From contig JBPOEY010000004.1 of NCBI GenBank assembly GCA_051251645.1, positions 62,001 to 126,000 of the forward strand: a DNA stretch of 64,000 bases, read 5' to 3'. The notes under the pieces were generated by a model. That model saw only the letters and a program-made list of their open reading frames with translations. It made no database searches and was not told where the DNA came from. Position 1 is the stretch's first letter. Every line of letters begins with the position of its first letter. This DNA is from Litorimonas sp051251645 (GTDB lineage Bacteria; Pseudomonadota; Alphaproteobacteria; Caulobacterales; Maricaulaceae). Both the position numbers and the translations under genes were made by a program. Below, piece by piece: positions 50,882-58,132 of the stretch.

Positions 50882-53470
50882 ATGCACTTTATGACCGTGA
50901 ACTCGGATATATCAAGTGGACTGATCTCGCCCTCTATCCCGAAACGGATCGAAGATTGGTTCATCGCCCAAAACTGGTCGATTCGAGATTATCAACGCGA
51001 CATGGTCGGGCAATTCGCGCGCGGCCAAGACACGCTGCTAATTGCGCCAACGGGAGGCGGCAAGACGCTCGGCGGGTTCCTCCCGTCCCTTTGTGATCTG
51101 GCGGATAAGCCCAAGAATGCGCCGCGCGCGTTGCACACGCTCTACATCTCGCCGCTGCGCGCGCTGACGAATGATATTGAGCGCAATCTGATGCGGCCCG
51201 TGGGCGATCTAGATCTACCGATCGAGATTGGTGTGCGGACAGGCGACACAAAACCTTATCAACGTAAGAAGCAGCAGGCCAAGCCACCGGATATCTTGCT
51301 GACGACGCCTGAGTCGCTCATGTTGTTGTTGTCTTATGAAAATGCACCGGATTATTTTGCGTCGCTAAAATGCGTCGTGATTGATGAAATGCACAGCTTT
51401 ACGACGGGCAAGCGCGGTGATTTTACGGCGCTCGCTCTCGCGCGTTTAAAAACGCTGGCTCCGGATCATGTGCGTTTCGGCTTGAGTGCGACGATTGCCG
51501 CCCAAGATAAAGCGGCCGCGTGGCTCGGTCCGACAGGTCAGCCGGCCGACATTGTTGAAGTTGCGGGCGACACGCCGCCAGAGGTCACGATCATCGAACC
51601 CGAAAGCCGTTTTCCGCTCGGCGGGCACTCGTCACGTTTTGCCGTTCGCGATATTTACAAGATCATCCGCGATCACCGCACGACCATCGTGTTCGTCAAT
51701 ACGCGCGCCCAAGCCGAGCTATTGTTTCAGCAAATGTGGGACGCCAATGAAGATGGTCTGCCGATCGGGGTCTATCACGGGTCGCTGTCGCGGGACCGGC
51801 GGCAGAAAACAGAAGCCTTAATTTCTGCCGGGAAAATGCGCGCCGTCATTTCGACGTCTGCGTTGGAAATGGGCATTGATTGGGGCGATGTGGACGCGAT
51901 TGTGCAAGTCGGGGCGCCCAAAGGTGTCTCGCGCCTGTTGCAGCGGATCGGGCGGTCTAATCATCGGATTGACGAAGCGTCCAAAGCGGTGCTCGTCCCG
52001 ACCAACCCGCTCGAAGTGGTCGAATGCGATGTGGCGATAAAGGCGATTGCTGACGGTCACCGTGACGGCGAGACTTACGGTCCCGGCGCGATGGATGTGG
52101 TCGTGCAATATCTCGTCAACCGCGCCTGCGGAGGACCGCTAAAGAAGCGCGAAGCCTTAGCCGAAATTCGGTCCGCGTGGCCCTATCGCGATATGGCAAA
52201 GGCGGATTTTGACGCGATTTTGTCGTTTGCGGTAGACGGTGGTTATGCACTCAAAAGCTACGAGCGATTCAAACGCCTCAAGGCGACCTCTCGCGGTTAC
52301 ACCATTGCCTCGCTCCCCCAAGCCCGTCGTCACCGCATGAATATCGGTACGATTGTCGAATATGCGAAGCTGAAAGTCCGGCGCATTCCGTCGCCAAAAT
52401 CGAAACGCGGGCGCATTGTGGGCGAGATTGAGGAACAGTTCGTTATGAACCTTAATCCGGGCGACACTTTCGCCTTTGCGGGCGAGACGCTGCGCTACCA
52501 AGGCATTCGCGACATGGCGGTCGAAGCTGTGCCGGCAAAACGCGCACGACCCAAAATTCCCGCTTTTGCGGGTGGGATGATGCCGTTATCGTCTTATTTG
52601 GCCAAGGGGGTGAGGGCGGTCGTCTCCGATCCGACGCAATGGCACAGGCTGCCGGATCAGGTCGAACAATGGCTCACGCTGCAATCGCTCTTTTCTGACC
52701 TGCCCAGTCGAGATGGCTTGTTGGTCGAGAGCTTCTTTGATCGGGATGATCATGTGCTGCTGGTACACTCGTTTGAAGGGCGGAAGGTCAATAATGCGCT
52801 GGGTTTTCTGCTGACGAAACGGATGGAGGCGATGCGCCTTGCGCCGATCAATTTTACGATTACTGATTATGCGCTGACGATCACGAGTTTAGAGCCCGTC
52901 AACACGCTAGACGGCCTATTGGGCCCGGATATTCTGGAAACAGAATTGGATGATTGGATCGTCAATTCACCGATGATCAAACGTAGCTTTCGCAAAATCG
53001 CAACCATCGCGGGACTGACGGAGCAGCGCTTGCCCGGCCAGCAGCGCACAATGAAGCAAGTCACTTTTTCAACGGACCTCATTTATGATGTGCTATTGAA
53101 ATATGAACCAGAGCATATCTTGCTGCGGATTGCGCGGCAGGAGGCGGAGAAAGACTTGCTCGACATTGATCGCCTGCGCGGGTTTCTTACCGAGGTGGCG
53201 CAAACAACTGTCTTCCGCACTTTGCCCCATGCGAGTCCCTTGTCTATTCCCGCCATGATGCAGGTCGGTAAGGAACGCGTTCGCGGTGAGGCTGAGCAGC
53301 GCATGATTGCGCAAGCGGGGCATTTGCAAGATTATATGAACGGTGTTGGCGATAATTTGTTGGAGCAGGTCAAAGATTATGTGGACAGGCGGGACACGAC
53401 AAACGCGACCTCGGACGTCTATGTTTCGTCCGGCGGCCCCGCCCCTGAAAGCCCCTGTGGAGCAGGTTGA
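50882..53470 (+). CDS. Ligase-associated DNA damage response DEXH helicase (Lhr-like)
   Basis: ~862 aa superfamily-2 helicase. Motifs: I 'IAPTGGGKTLGGF', Ib 'YISPLRALTNDIERNL', II 'VIDEMHSF' (DEMH), III 'GLSATI', IV 'IVFVNTRAQAELLFQ', V 'ISTSALEMGIDWGDVD' and VI 'LQRIGRSNHRID'. Winged-helix and Lhr-specific C-terminal regions follow. It lacks the long tail of full Lhr. In proteobacteria this form is encoded with PdeM, an MBL exonuclease and an ATP-dependent DNA ligase; here only pdeM is next to it. The start is uncertain: GTG 50867, ATG 50882 and ATG 50891 are all possible. Confidence 0.9.
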   Translation: MHFMTVNSDISSGLISPSIPKRIEDWFIAQNWSIRDYQRDMVGQFARGQDTLLIAPTGGGKTLGGFLPSLCDLADKPKNAPRALHTLYISPLRALTNDIERNLMRPVGDLDLPIEIGVRTGDTKPYQRKKQQAKPPDILLTTPESLMLLLSYENAPDYFASLKCVVIDEMHSFTTGKRGDFTALALARLKTLAPDHVRFGLSATIAAQDKAAAWLGPTGQPADIVEVAGDTPPEVTIIEPESRFPLGGHSSRFAVRDIYKIIRDHRTTIVFVNTRAQAELLFQQMWDANEDGLPIGVYHGSLSRDRRQKTEALISAGKMRAVISTSALEMGIDWGDVDAIVQVGAPKGVSRLLQRIGRSNHRIDEASKAVLVPTNPLEVVECDVAIKAIADGHRDGETYGPGAMDVVVQYLVNRACGGPLKKREALAEIRSAWPYRDMAKADFDAILSFAVDGGYALKSYERFKRLKATSRGYTIASLPQARRHRMNIGTIVEYAKLKVRRIPSPKSKRGRIVGEIEEQFVMNLNPGDTFAFAGETLRYQGIRDMAVEAVPAKRARPKIPAFAGGMMPLSSYLAKGVRAVVSDPTQWHRLPDQVEQWLTLQSLFSDLPSRDGLLVESFFDRDDHVLLVHSFEGRKVNNALGFLLTKRMEAMRLAPINFTITDYALTITSLEPVNTLDGLLGPDILETELDDWIVNSPMIKRSFRKIATIAGLTEQRLPGQQRTMKQVTFSTDLIYDVLLKYEPEHILLRIARQEAEKDLLDIDRLRGFLTEVAQTTVFRTLPHASPLSIPAMMQVGKERVRGEAEQRMIAQAGHLQDYMNGVGDNLLEQVKDYVDRRDTTNATSDVYVSSGGPAPESPCGAG

Positions 53471-54131
53471 ATTCGCTACCCGCGCGGGGGGGATTGTGTT
53501 CGATTATCGGAAAGGCGCGTTTCTGCCGGATTGTGAAACGCTCCTCGTTGCGGATTTGCATTTTGAAAAAGGCAGCTATCTACAAGCCATAGGTGGGGCG
53601 CCGCTTCCCACTTATGATACGCCTGACACGTTAGAACGGCTGTCAGAGCTTATCGACGTCTTTCGGCCACAACATGTTGCGGCCTTGGGTGATAGTTTCC
53701 ACGATATCCATGCGGGCGAGCGGATGAGCATGTCGGATTTTGATGCCATCAATGCGCTGGTGGCTCGTGTGCCTCGCTTCACTTGGATCCTCGGCAATCA
53801 TGATCCAGACATTCCGGATGGGCTGGTTGGCGACCAACAGGATCATATTGAATGTGGCAAGTTTCTACTGACACATCTCCCAACCGCACCGTTTGGCGAG
53901 ACGGGCGTGAATGTCTGCGGTCACCTTCATCCCAAGGTGCGGATTAAAACGCGCCGCAGCGCGATAAGCCGTCCTTGTTGGGCCGCCTCACGTGATCGTA
54001 TCATCATGCCAAGCTTTGGGACTTTTACGGGCGGGCTGAACGTCACCCATCCCGCGATTGCAGACGAGCTGCCCGGTGCGCGCGCCTATTTTGCGACAAC
54101 AGGTAAGTCAGTCGTGGCACTCGCCGGGTAG
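53421..54131 (+). CDS. pdeM: Ligase-associated DNA damage response endonuclease PdeM
   Basis: 236-aa metallophosphoesterase. Motifs: 'LLVADLHFEKG' (DxH), 'VAALGDSFHD' (GDxxH-like), 'WILGNHDPD' (GNHD), 'LLTHLP' and 'VCGHLHPK' (GHxH). The ATG lies 50 bases inside the helicase gene in another frame, so expression is likely coupled. The longer upstream frame has no family similarity. It should process DNA ends for repair with the helicase. Confidence 0.9.
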   Translation: MFRPAAPPLKAPVEQVEFATRAGGIVFDYRKGAFLPDCETLLVADLHFEKGSYLQAIGGAPLPTYDTPDTLERLSELIDVFRPQHVAALGDSFHDIHAGERMSMSDFDAINALVARVPRFTWILGNHDPDIPDGLVGDQQDHIECGKFLLTHLPTAPFGETGVNVCGHLHPKVRIKTRRSAISRPCWAASRDRIIMPSFGTFTGGLNVTHPAIADELPGARAYFATTGKSVVALAG

Positions 54132-54172
54132 ACTCATCGCTGGATAAACATGGCTTTAATATTGGAAAAAGA

Positions 54173-54192
54173 CCGTTAAGATGTCTTAACGG
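54173..54192. promoter_or_regulatory. Palindrome upstream of the GlsB/YeaQ gene
   Basis: CCGTTAAGA-TG-TCTTAACGG, 9-bp perfect arms. It contains TTAA-N6-TTAA, one base short of a CtrA box. Either an operator for the next gene or, less likely, a terminator for pdeM (no T tract). Confidence 0.45.
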
Positions 54193-54215
54193 CGCAGCCC
54201 TATTTGGAGAGACTT

Positions 54216-54467
54216 ATGAATATACTCATGACAATTATTGTCGGTGCATTGGCAGGCTTTGTTGCCAAGATCATCTTACCCGACAAGCATGAGCCCAAAG
54301 GCCTGATCATGATGATCTTAGCCGGTATTTTAGGCGGGGTGCTATTTACGTGGCTCGGACAAATGCTTGGTTTTTACGGTCCCGGCGACGCGGCAGGCTT
54401 CATCGGCGCTGTCATCGGTGCGATCATTGTCTCGATCATCGCGTCGAAGATTTTCAAGCGCGGTTAA
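54216..54467 (+). CDS. GlsB/YeaQ/YmgE family small membrane stress protein
   Basis: 83 aa with three hydrophobic helices (MTIIVGALAGFVAKIIL; LIMMILAGILGGVLFTWLG; FIGAVIGAIIVSIIASKIF) and glycine-rich signatures (G-A-L-A-G, G-I-L-G-G, G-A-V-I-G-A) of the GlsB/YeaQ family. Inner-membrane, induced by stress in other bacteria. The ATG has TTGGAGA upstream. Its last 14 bases overlap the convergent EamA gene. Confidence 0.9.
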   Translation: MNILMTIIVGALAGFVAKIILPDKHEPKGLIMMILAGILGGVLFTWLGQMLGFYGPGDAAGFIGAVIGAIIVSIIASKIFKRG

Positions 54468-55365
54468 ATACCCGCCCATCCATGACAATCAGACCGACAC
54501 CGATCAGCGCAGCCCCGCCTGCCTGTATCGGTGTCAATCGTTCCCCAAGAAATGCGGCGCCCAGAGCAATAGCTGAGATTGGGATTAGGAACGTTACGAG
54601 GGCCGCATTGGTTGCGCCCGCGCTTGCGATCAATCTGAAATAAAGACCATAGGCCAAGACCGTGCTTAAGACGGCCAGCCCCAAAAGTGAGCCCCATGCG
54701 GTCAGCGGCAAAGGCGTCATAATCGCTGCGCCATCAATCAAAACAACGGGAATAAGCAATAAAAGCGTTGCTGCGCTCACTTGCCCTGTCGCGATCATTA
54801 GGGGTGGTATTCCGCGTGCGGAAAACCGCCGCGAAAAGACGCCCGCCAAAGCGTAAGACATGGCCGCACCAATCACGGCTAACTGACCGAACAGCGATTG
54901 TCCCAAACCGCGAAAGGCCTCCGGCCCAACCAAGACACATATCCCAACTAAACCGAGCATGACGCCCGCCAGCTTATTCTTCGTCAACTTTTCATCCGCC
55001 AAGACGGCCCCTGCGACGACGACGGTAAAGAGCGGCGCAGTCGCATTTAGGACTGACGCGAGCCCGGAATCGATCTGGGTTTGTCCCCATACGATGAGTG
55101 AAAACGGTAGTGCATTATTGAGCAACCCGACGACGCCCAAAGCCATCCAGTCTTTGGCGTGCTTTGGGCGGGAAATGTTTGTCGCAAGAACAATGACCCA
55201 AAGAATGATCGCCGCAAGACCAACGCGCGCGGTCACAATCGTCAACGGCGGCAAATAGTCGACCAAAACTTCGACAAAAAAGAATGAGCCACCCCAGAGT
55301 AGGGACAAAATGATCAAGATCACAATGTCGGAGGGGCTCATCTGTTGCTGGATTTTTGCGGTCAT
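54454..55365 (-). CDS. EamA family (DMT) transporter
   Basis: 303 aa with ten membrane helices in two EamA repeats: 'IILSLLWGGSFFFVEVLVDYLPPLTIVTARVGLAAIILW' and 'VIGAAMSYALAGVFSRRF', with the second repeat ending 'LGAAFLGERLTPIQAGGAALIGVGLIVMDGR'. Exports or imports small metabolites across the inner membrane; the substrate is not predictable. Convergent overlap with the GlsB gene. Confidence 0.9.
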   Translation of the reverse strand: MTAKIQQQMSPSDIVILIILSLLWGGSFFFVEVLVDYLPPLTIVTARVGLAAIILWVIVLATNISRPKHAKDWMALGVVGLLNNALPFSLIVWGQTQIDSGLASVLNATAPLFTVVVAGAVLADEKLTKNKLAGVMLGLVGICVLVGPEAFRGLGQSLFGQLAVIGAAMSYALAGVFSRRFSARGIPPLMIATGQVSAATLLLLIPVVLIDGAAIMTPLPLTAWGSLLGLAVLSTVLAYGLYFRLIASAGATNAALVTFLIPISAIALGAAFLGERLTPIQAGGAALIGVGLIVMDGRVFNRA

Positions 55366-55430
55366 TGTGACGCATTAATCTGAGTCGTCATGTTGGATCG
55401 CCGAAAAAACGGCAGTGCATCCATTATTGA

Positions 55431-55883
55431 TCAAATGAGAAAGCGTCGACCTTTTGGCAAACGCACGGCGAGCTGTTCAGCTAAGGGCTTATCCGCTGGT
55501 ACTAAGGGCAATTTCAAAATGTCTTCGGCCCAGAGCCATTTTGCGGCTTGTCCTTCATTCGGACGCACGAAGCCGTCCCATTGACGACAGACATAAGTCG
55601 GCATGACGAGTTGGAATGTCTCGTAAGCGTGACTGGCAAATGTTAGTGGCTCTAAGCAATCCAGACAGGGCTCAACCGATAATTCTTCATAAAGCTCGCG
55701 CACGATCGTTTCTTCGGGTCGTTCGCCCGGTTCGATTTTGCCGCCCGGAAATTCCCACAATCCCGCATGATCTTTGCCTTCAGGGCGTTGCGTAATCAGA
55801 ACACGACCATCCGCATCGATCAGCGCACAGGCCGCGACCCAGACGACGGGTCCGGTAAATTTCTCGGATGACTTCGGGATCAT
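55431..55883 (-). CDS. mutT: 8-oxo-dGTP diphosphatase (MutT-type Nudix hydrolase)
   Basis: 150 aa. The Nudix box runs 48-70 (GKIEPGE...RELYEELSV): G48, E54, R62-E63, E66-E67 all fit GX5EX7REUXEEXGU except that the final Gly is Ser69. 'GLWEFPGGK' before it is the MutT-type entry. Cleans oxidised nucleotides from the pool. The ATG overlaps the argJ stop (ATGA), so it is coupled to argJ. Confidence 0.87.
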   Translation of the reverse strand: MIPKSSEKFTGPVVWVAACALIDADGRVLITQRPEGKDHAGLWEFPGGKIEPGERPEETIVRELYEELSVEPCLDCLEPLTFASHAYETFQLVMPTYVCRQWDGFVRPNEGQAAKWLWAEDILKLPLVPADKPLAEQLAVRLPKGRRFLI

Positions 55884-57100
55884 GACCGATAGTCAGCGTT
55901 AATATCAATATAGGCGTGGGTGAGATCGGACGCGTAAACCGTTGCCCGGCCGTCGCCAAGACCGAGATCAATCGTAAATTCAATCTCCGCCTGTTTCATA
56001 TAGGTGGCGCCCATATCTTCCCGATAGTCAGCATCCGGCTGACCGTTCGTCGCAAGGCGGTGTGGGCCAATATGAATGCTCAGCGCATCGCGCTCTGCGG
56101 GTTCGCCTGCCTTGCCAACAGCCATGACAATGCGGCCCCAATTCGCGTCTTCGCCCGCGACGGCGGTTTTGACGAGCGGGGAGTTGGCGACGGACTTAGC
56201 GATAATATGCGCGCTTGCATCAGATACGGCGCCGCTAACGTTAACCGTCAAGAGTTTGGAAATACCTTCGCCGTCGCGCACGATCTGTTGCGATAGATTA
56301 AACATGACGGCGTGTAGCGCGCGTCGGAAGTCTGCCAGGTCCTCATCTGCATTGCCCGCCGCGCCACTGGCCATCAACAATAGCGTATCCGACGTCGATG
56401 TATCACTATCGACCGTGACGGAATTAAAGGTTGGCCCAGTAAATTCTGCCAGCAAGCTTTCTAGCGTTGCCGCATCGATCGCTGCGTCGGTCGCGATATA
56501 GGCGAGCATCGTCGCCATGTCGGGCGCAATCATGCCGGACCCTTTGGCGATTCCATTGAGTGTGACGGGCGTGTCGCCGATCATTGCCGTCTGCGTTGTG
56601 CCTTTCGCAAATGTATCCGTGGTCATAATTGCGCGCGCCGCAGCCTCCCACCCATCAGGGGATAAGCGTTTGGCCATGGCGTCGAACTGCGTCACGACTT
56701 TCCGCGCTTCCAACGCGACGCCGATGACACCGGTTGAAGCGATCTGAACCGTTTCAGCTGTTCCACCAAACACGTCCGCTGCCCCTCGCGCTGTCTCGAC
56801 CACGGCGTCACGGCCCGCTTGTCCGGAAAACACATTGGCGGTACCACTATTGACGACGACGAGGCGCGGGCCATCGGGTGTCGCGCGGAGCGCTTTGCGC
56901 GACCAATCAACGGGCGCGCCAGGGCAACGGTTTTGCGTAAACACGCCAGCGATGTGTGTGCCCGGATCGCAACGTAGTACCCAGAGGTCGGTACGCGCGC
57001 GATATTTCACGCCCGCCTCGGCCGTGGCCATAGTGAAGCCACGCAGCGGCGGCAGGGCTGGAAAGGTGTCTGGCGCAAACGGGCTGATTATCTCACTCAT
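55880..57100 (-). CDS. argJ: Bifunctional ornithine acetyltransferase / N-acetylglutamate synthase
   Basis: Recycles the acetyl group between ornithine and glutamate in arginine synthesis. 406 aa. The self-cleavage site and catalytic Thr is T197 in 'KGSGMIAPDMATMLAY'; also 'ASTGVIG', 'TTDTFAKG' and the Ntn-fold GSTS-like 'VDSDTSTSDT'. The N-terminal 'RGFTMATAEAGVKY' is typical. Central gene of a three-gene minus-strand operon: one base overlap with the isomerase, four with mutT. Confidence 0.95.
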   Translation of the reverse strand: MSEIISPFAPDTFPALPPLRGFTMATAEAGVKYRARTDLWVLRCDPGTHIAGVFTQNRCPGAPVDWSRKALRATPDGPRLVVVNSGTANVFSGQAGRDAVVETARGAADVFGGTAETVQIASTGVIGVALEARKVVTQFDAMAKRLSPDGWEAAARAIMTTDTFAKGTTQTAMIGDTPVTLNGIAKGSGMIAPDMATMLAYIATDAAIDAATLESLLAEFTGPTFNSVTVDSDTSTSDTLLLMASGAAGNADEDLADFRRALHAVMFNLSQQIVRDGEGISKLLTVNVSGAVSDASAHIIAKSVANSPLVKTAVAGEDANWGRIVMAVGKAGEPAERDALSIHIGPHRLATNGQPDADYREDMGATYMKQAEIEFTIDLGLGDGRATVYASDLTHAYIDINADYRS

Positions 57101-57996
57101 TATTCGCTGTCCGTTTTCGTCAAAGGTTCGGCCATGTCGGCGTCATAGACGCGGTCGACCTCGCCACGGTCGCGTAGATCGGTGAGCAACTCTTCAACGG
57201 CTTCAAAGGTCATAAAGCGCGCGATTTCGTCTCGGCTTTCCTCAAAACTACGGCTGGACGGGGTGCGTGTGTCCTGCACTTCGATGACATACCATCCGGC
57301 GTCTGTCTCGATCGGAGCAGACCGTCCACCCACAGGCGTATTGAAAACCGCACGCCGAACAGCGCCGGTTAACATATCCCGGCTGACCCAGCCCAGTTCT
57401 CCGCCGCGTTCGCGCGTGGCTTCGTCAATTGAGAATTCTGCGGCCAACGCCTCGAAATCTTCTTCATCATCTAATCGCTGGGCAATATCAGCCGCCAATG
57501 TCTCGTCAGCTAAGAGGATTTGCCGGGCGCGCCGCTCTTCGCCGCGACCTGCAAGATCGCGCTGTGCTTGGTAAAGCGCGCGAATTGTGCCGTCATTGAC
57601 AGTCTCAGCGACATGAAGCTCAACGCGGTAATTCCCAAGAATGCGGTCACGCGCCGCATAAAGCCGCCTTTGGGCTTCGGGCTGTTTCGCCGCCCCGGTT
57701 CGAACGGCATCGAGCGAGAGGAGGCGTTGGTCGATCAACTCATCAATGGTAACGCGAAAAATCGGATCATCCATTGATAGCGCCGTGTCGGCGCCGATGA
57801 GTCCCTGCGCTTCCGCGGCGCGCTGCACGTCAGTGCGATAGATCGGCGTATCATTAACCCGCGCGACAACCGAATCCGCCGCGCGATTGATCGTGATTGA
57901 CGCTGCATCTGCGTCGCTCGAAGGTGTTTGTGCGTTGCACGCGGCAATAATACAGCCAGCGAGCCCAAATGTTACAGCCTGTCGAAACGCGATCAT
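57100..57996 (-). CDS. Parvulin-type peptidylprolyl isomerase, lipoprotein
   Basis: 298 aa with lipoprotein signal ending 'CIIAAC' (Cys20). A SurA-like helical part (~45-150, 'LIDQRLLSLDAVR') precedes a rotamase domain: 'ERRARQILLADETLAADIAQRLDDEEDFEALAAEFSIDEATRERGGELGWVSRDML' and 'APIETDAGWYVIEVQD', a good match to the HIL / GGdLGw / sPv.t.fGwhvi pattern, though the first His is Arg-Gln. Folds envelope proteins. First gene of the argJ-mutT operon, divergent from secA. Confidence 0.87.
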   Translation of the reverse strand: MIAFRQAVTFGLAGCIIAACNAQTPSSDADAASITINRAADSVVARVNDTPIYRTDVQRAAEAQGLIGADTALSMDDPIFRVTIDELIDQRLLSLDAVRTGAAKQPEAQRRLYAARDRILGNYRVELHVAETVNDGTIRALYQAQRDLAGRGEERRARQILLADETLAADIAQRLDDEEDFEALAAEFSIDEATRERGGELGWVSRDMLTGAVRRAVFNTPVGGRSAPIETDAGWYVIEVQDTRTPSSRSFEESRDEIARFMTFEAVEELLTDLRDRGEVDRVYDADMAEPLTKTDSE

Positions 57997-58032
57997 TACA
58001 CAAACCTCACCCTAGTTACGGCCCCTTTCGTT

Positions 58033-58059
58033 GACTTAAGGGAGGCCCGTTCTTAAGTC
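58033..58059. promoter_or_regulatory. Inverted repeat between the isomerase and secA genes
   Basis: GACTTAAG and CTTAAGTC, 8-bp perfect arms 11 bases apart, in the divergent promoter region ~75 bases before secA. TTGACT overlaps the left arm and could be a -35. Confidence 0.42.
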
Positions 58060-58132
58060 ACGCCAAAGCAAGACGTCGCGCATATCCATATTTCTTTTGC
58101 GCGCGCCGCATACGCCTCTCAAGGACCGCCCC

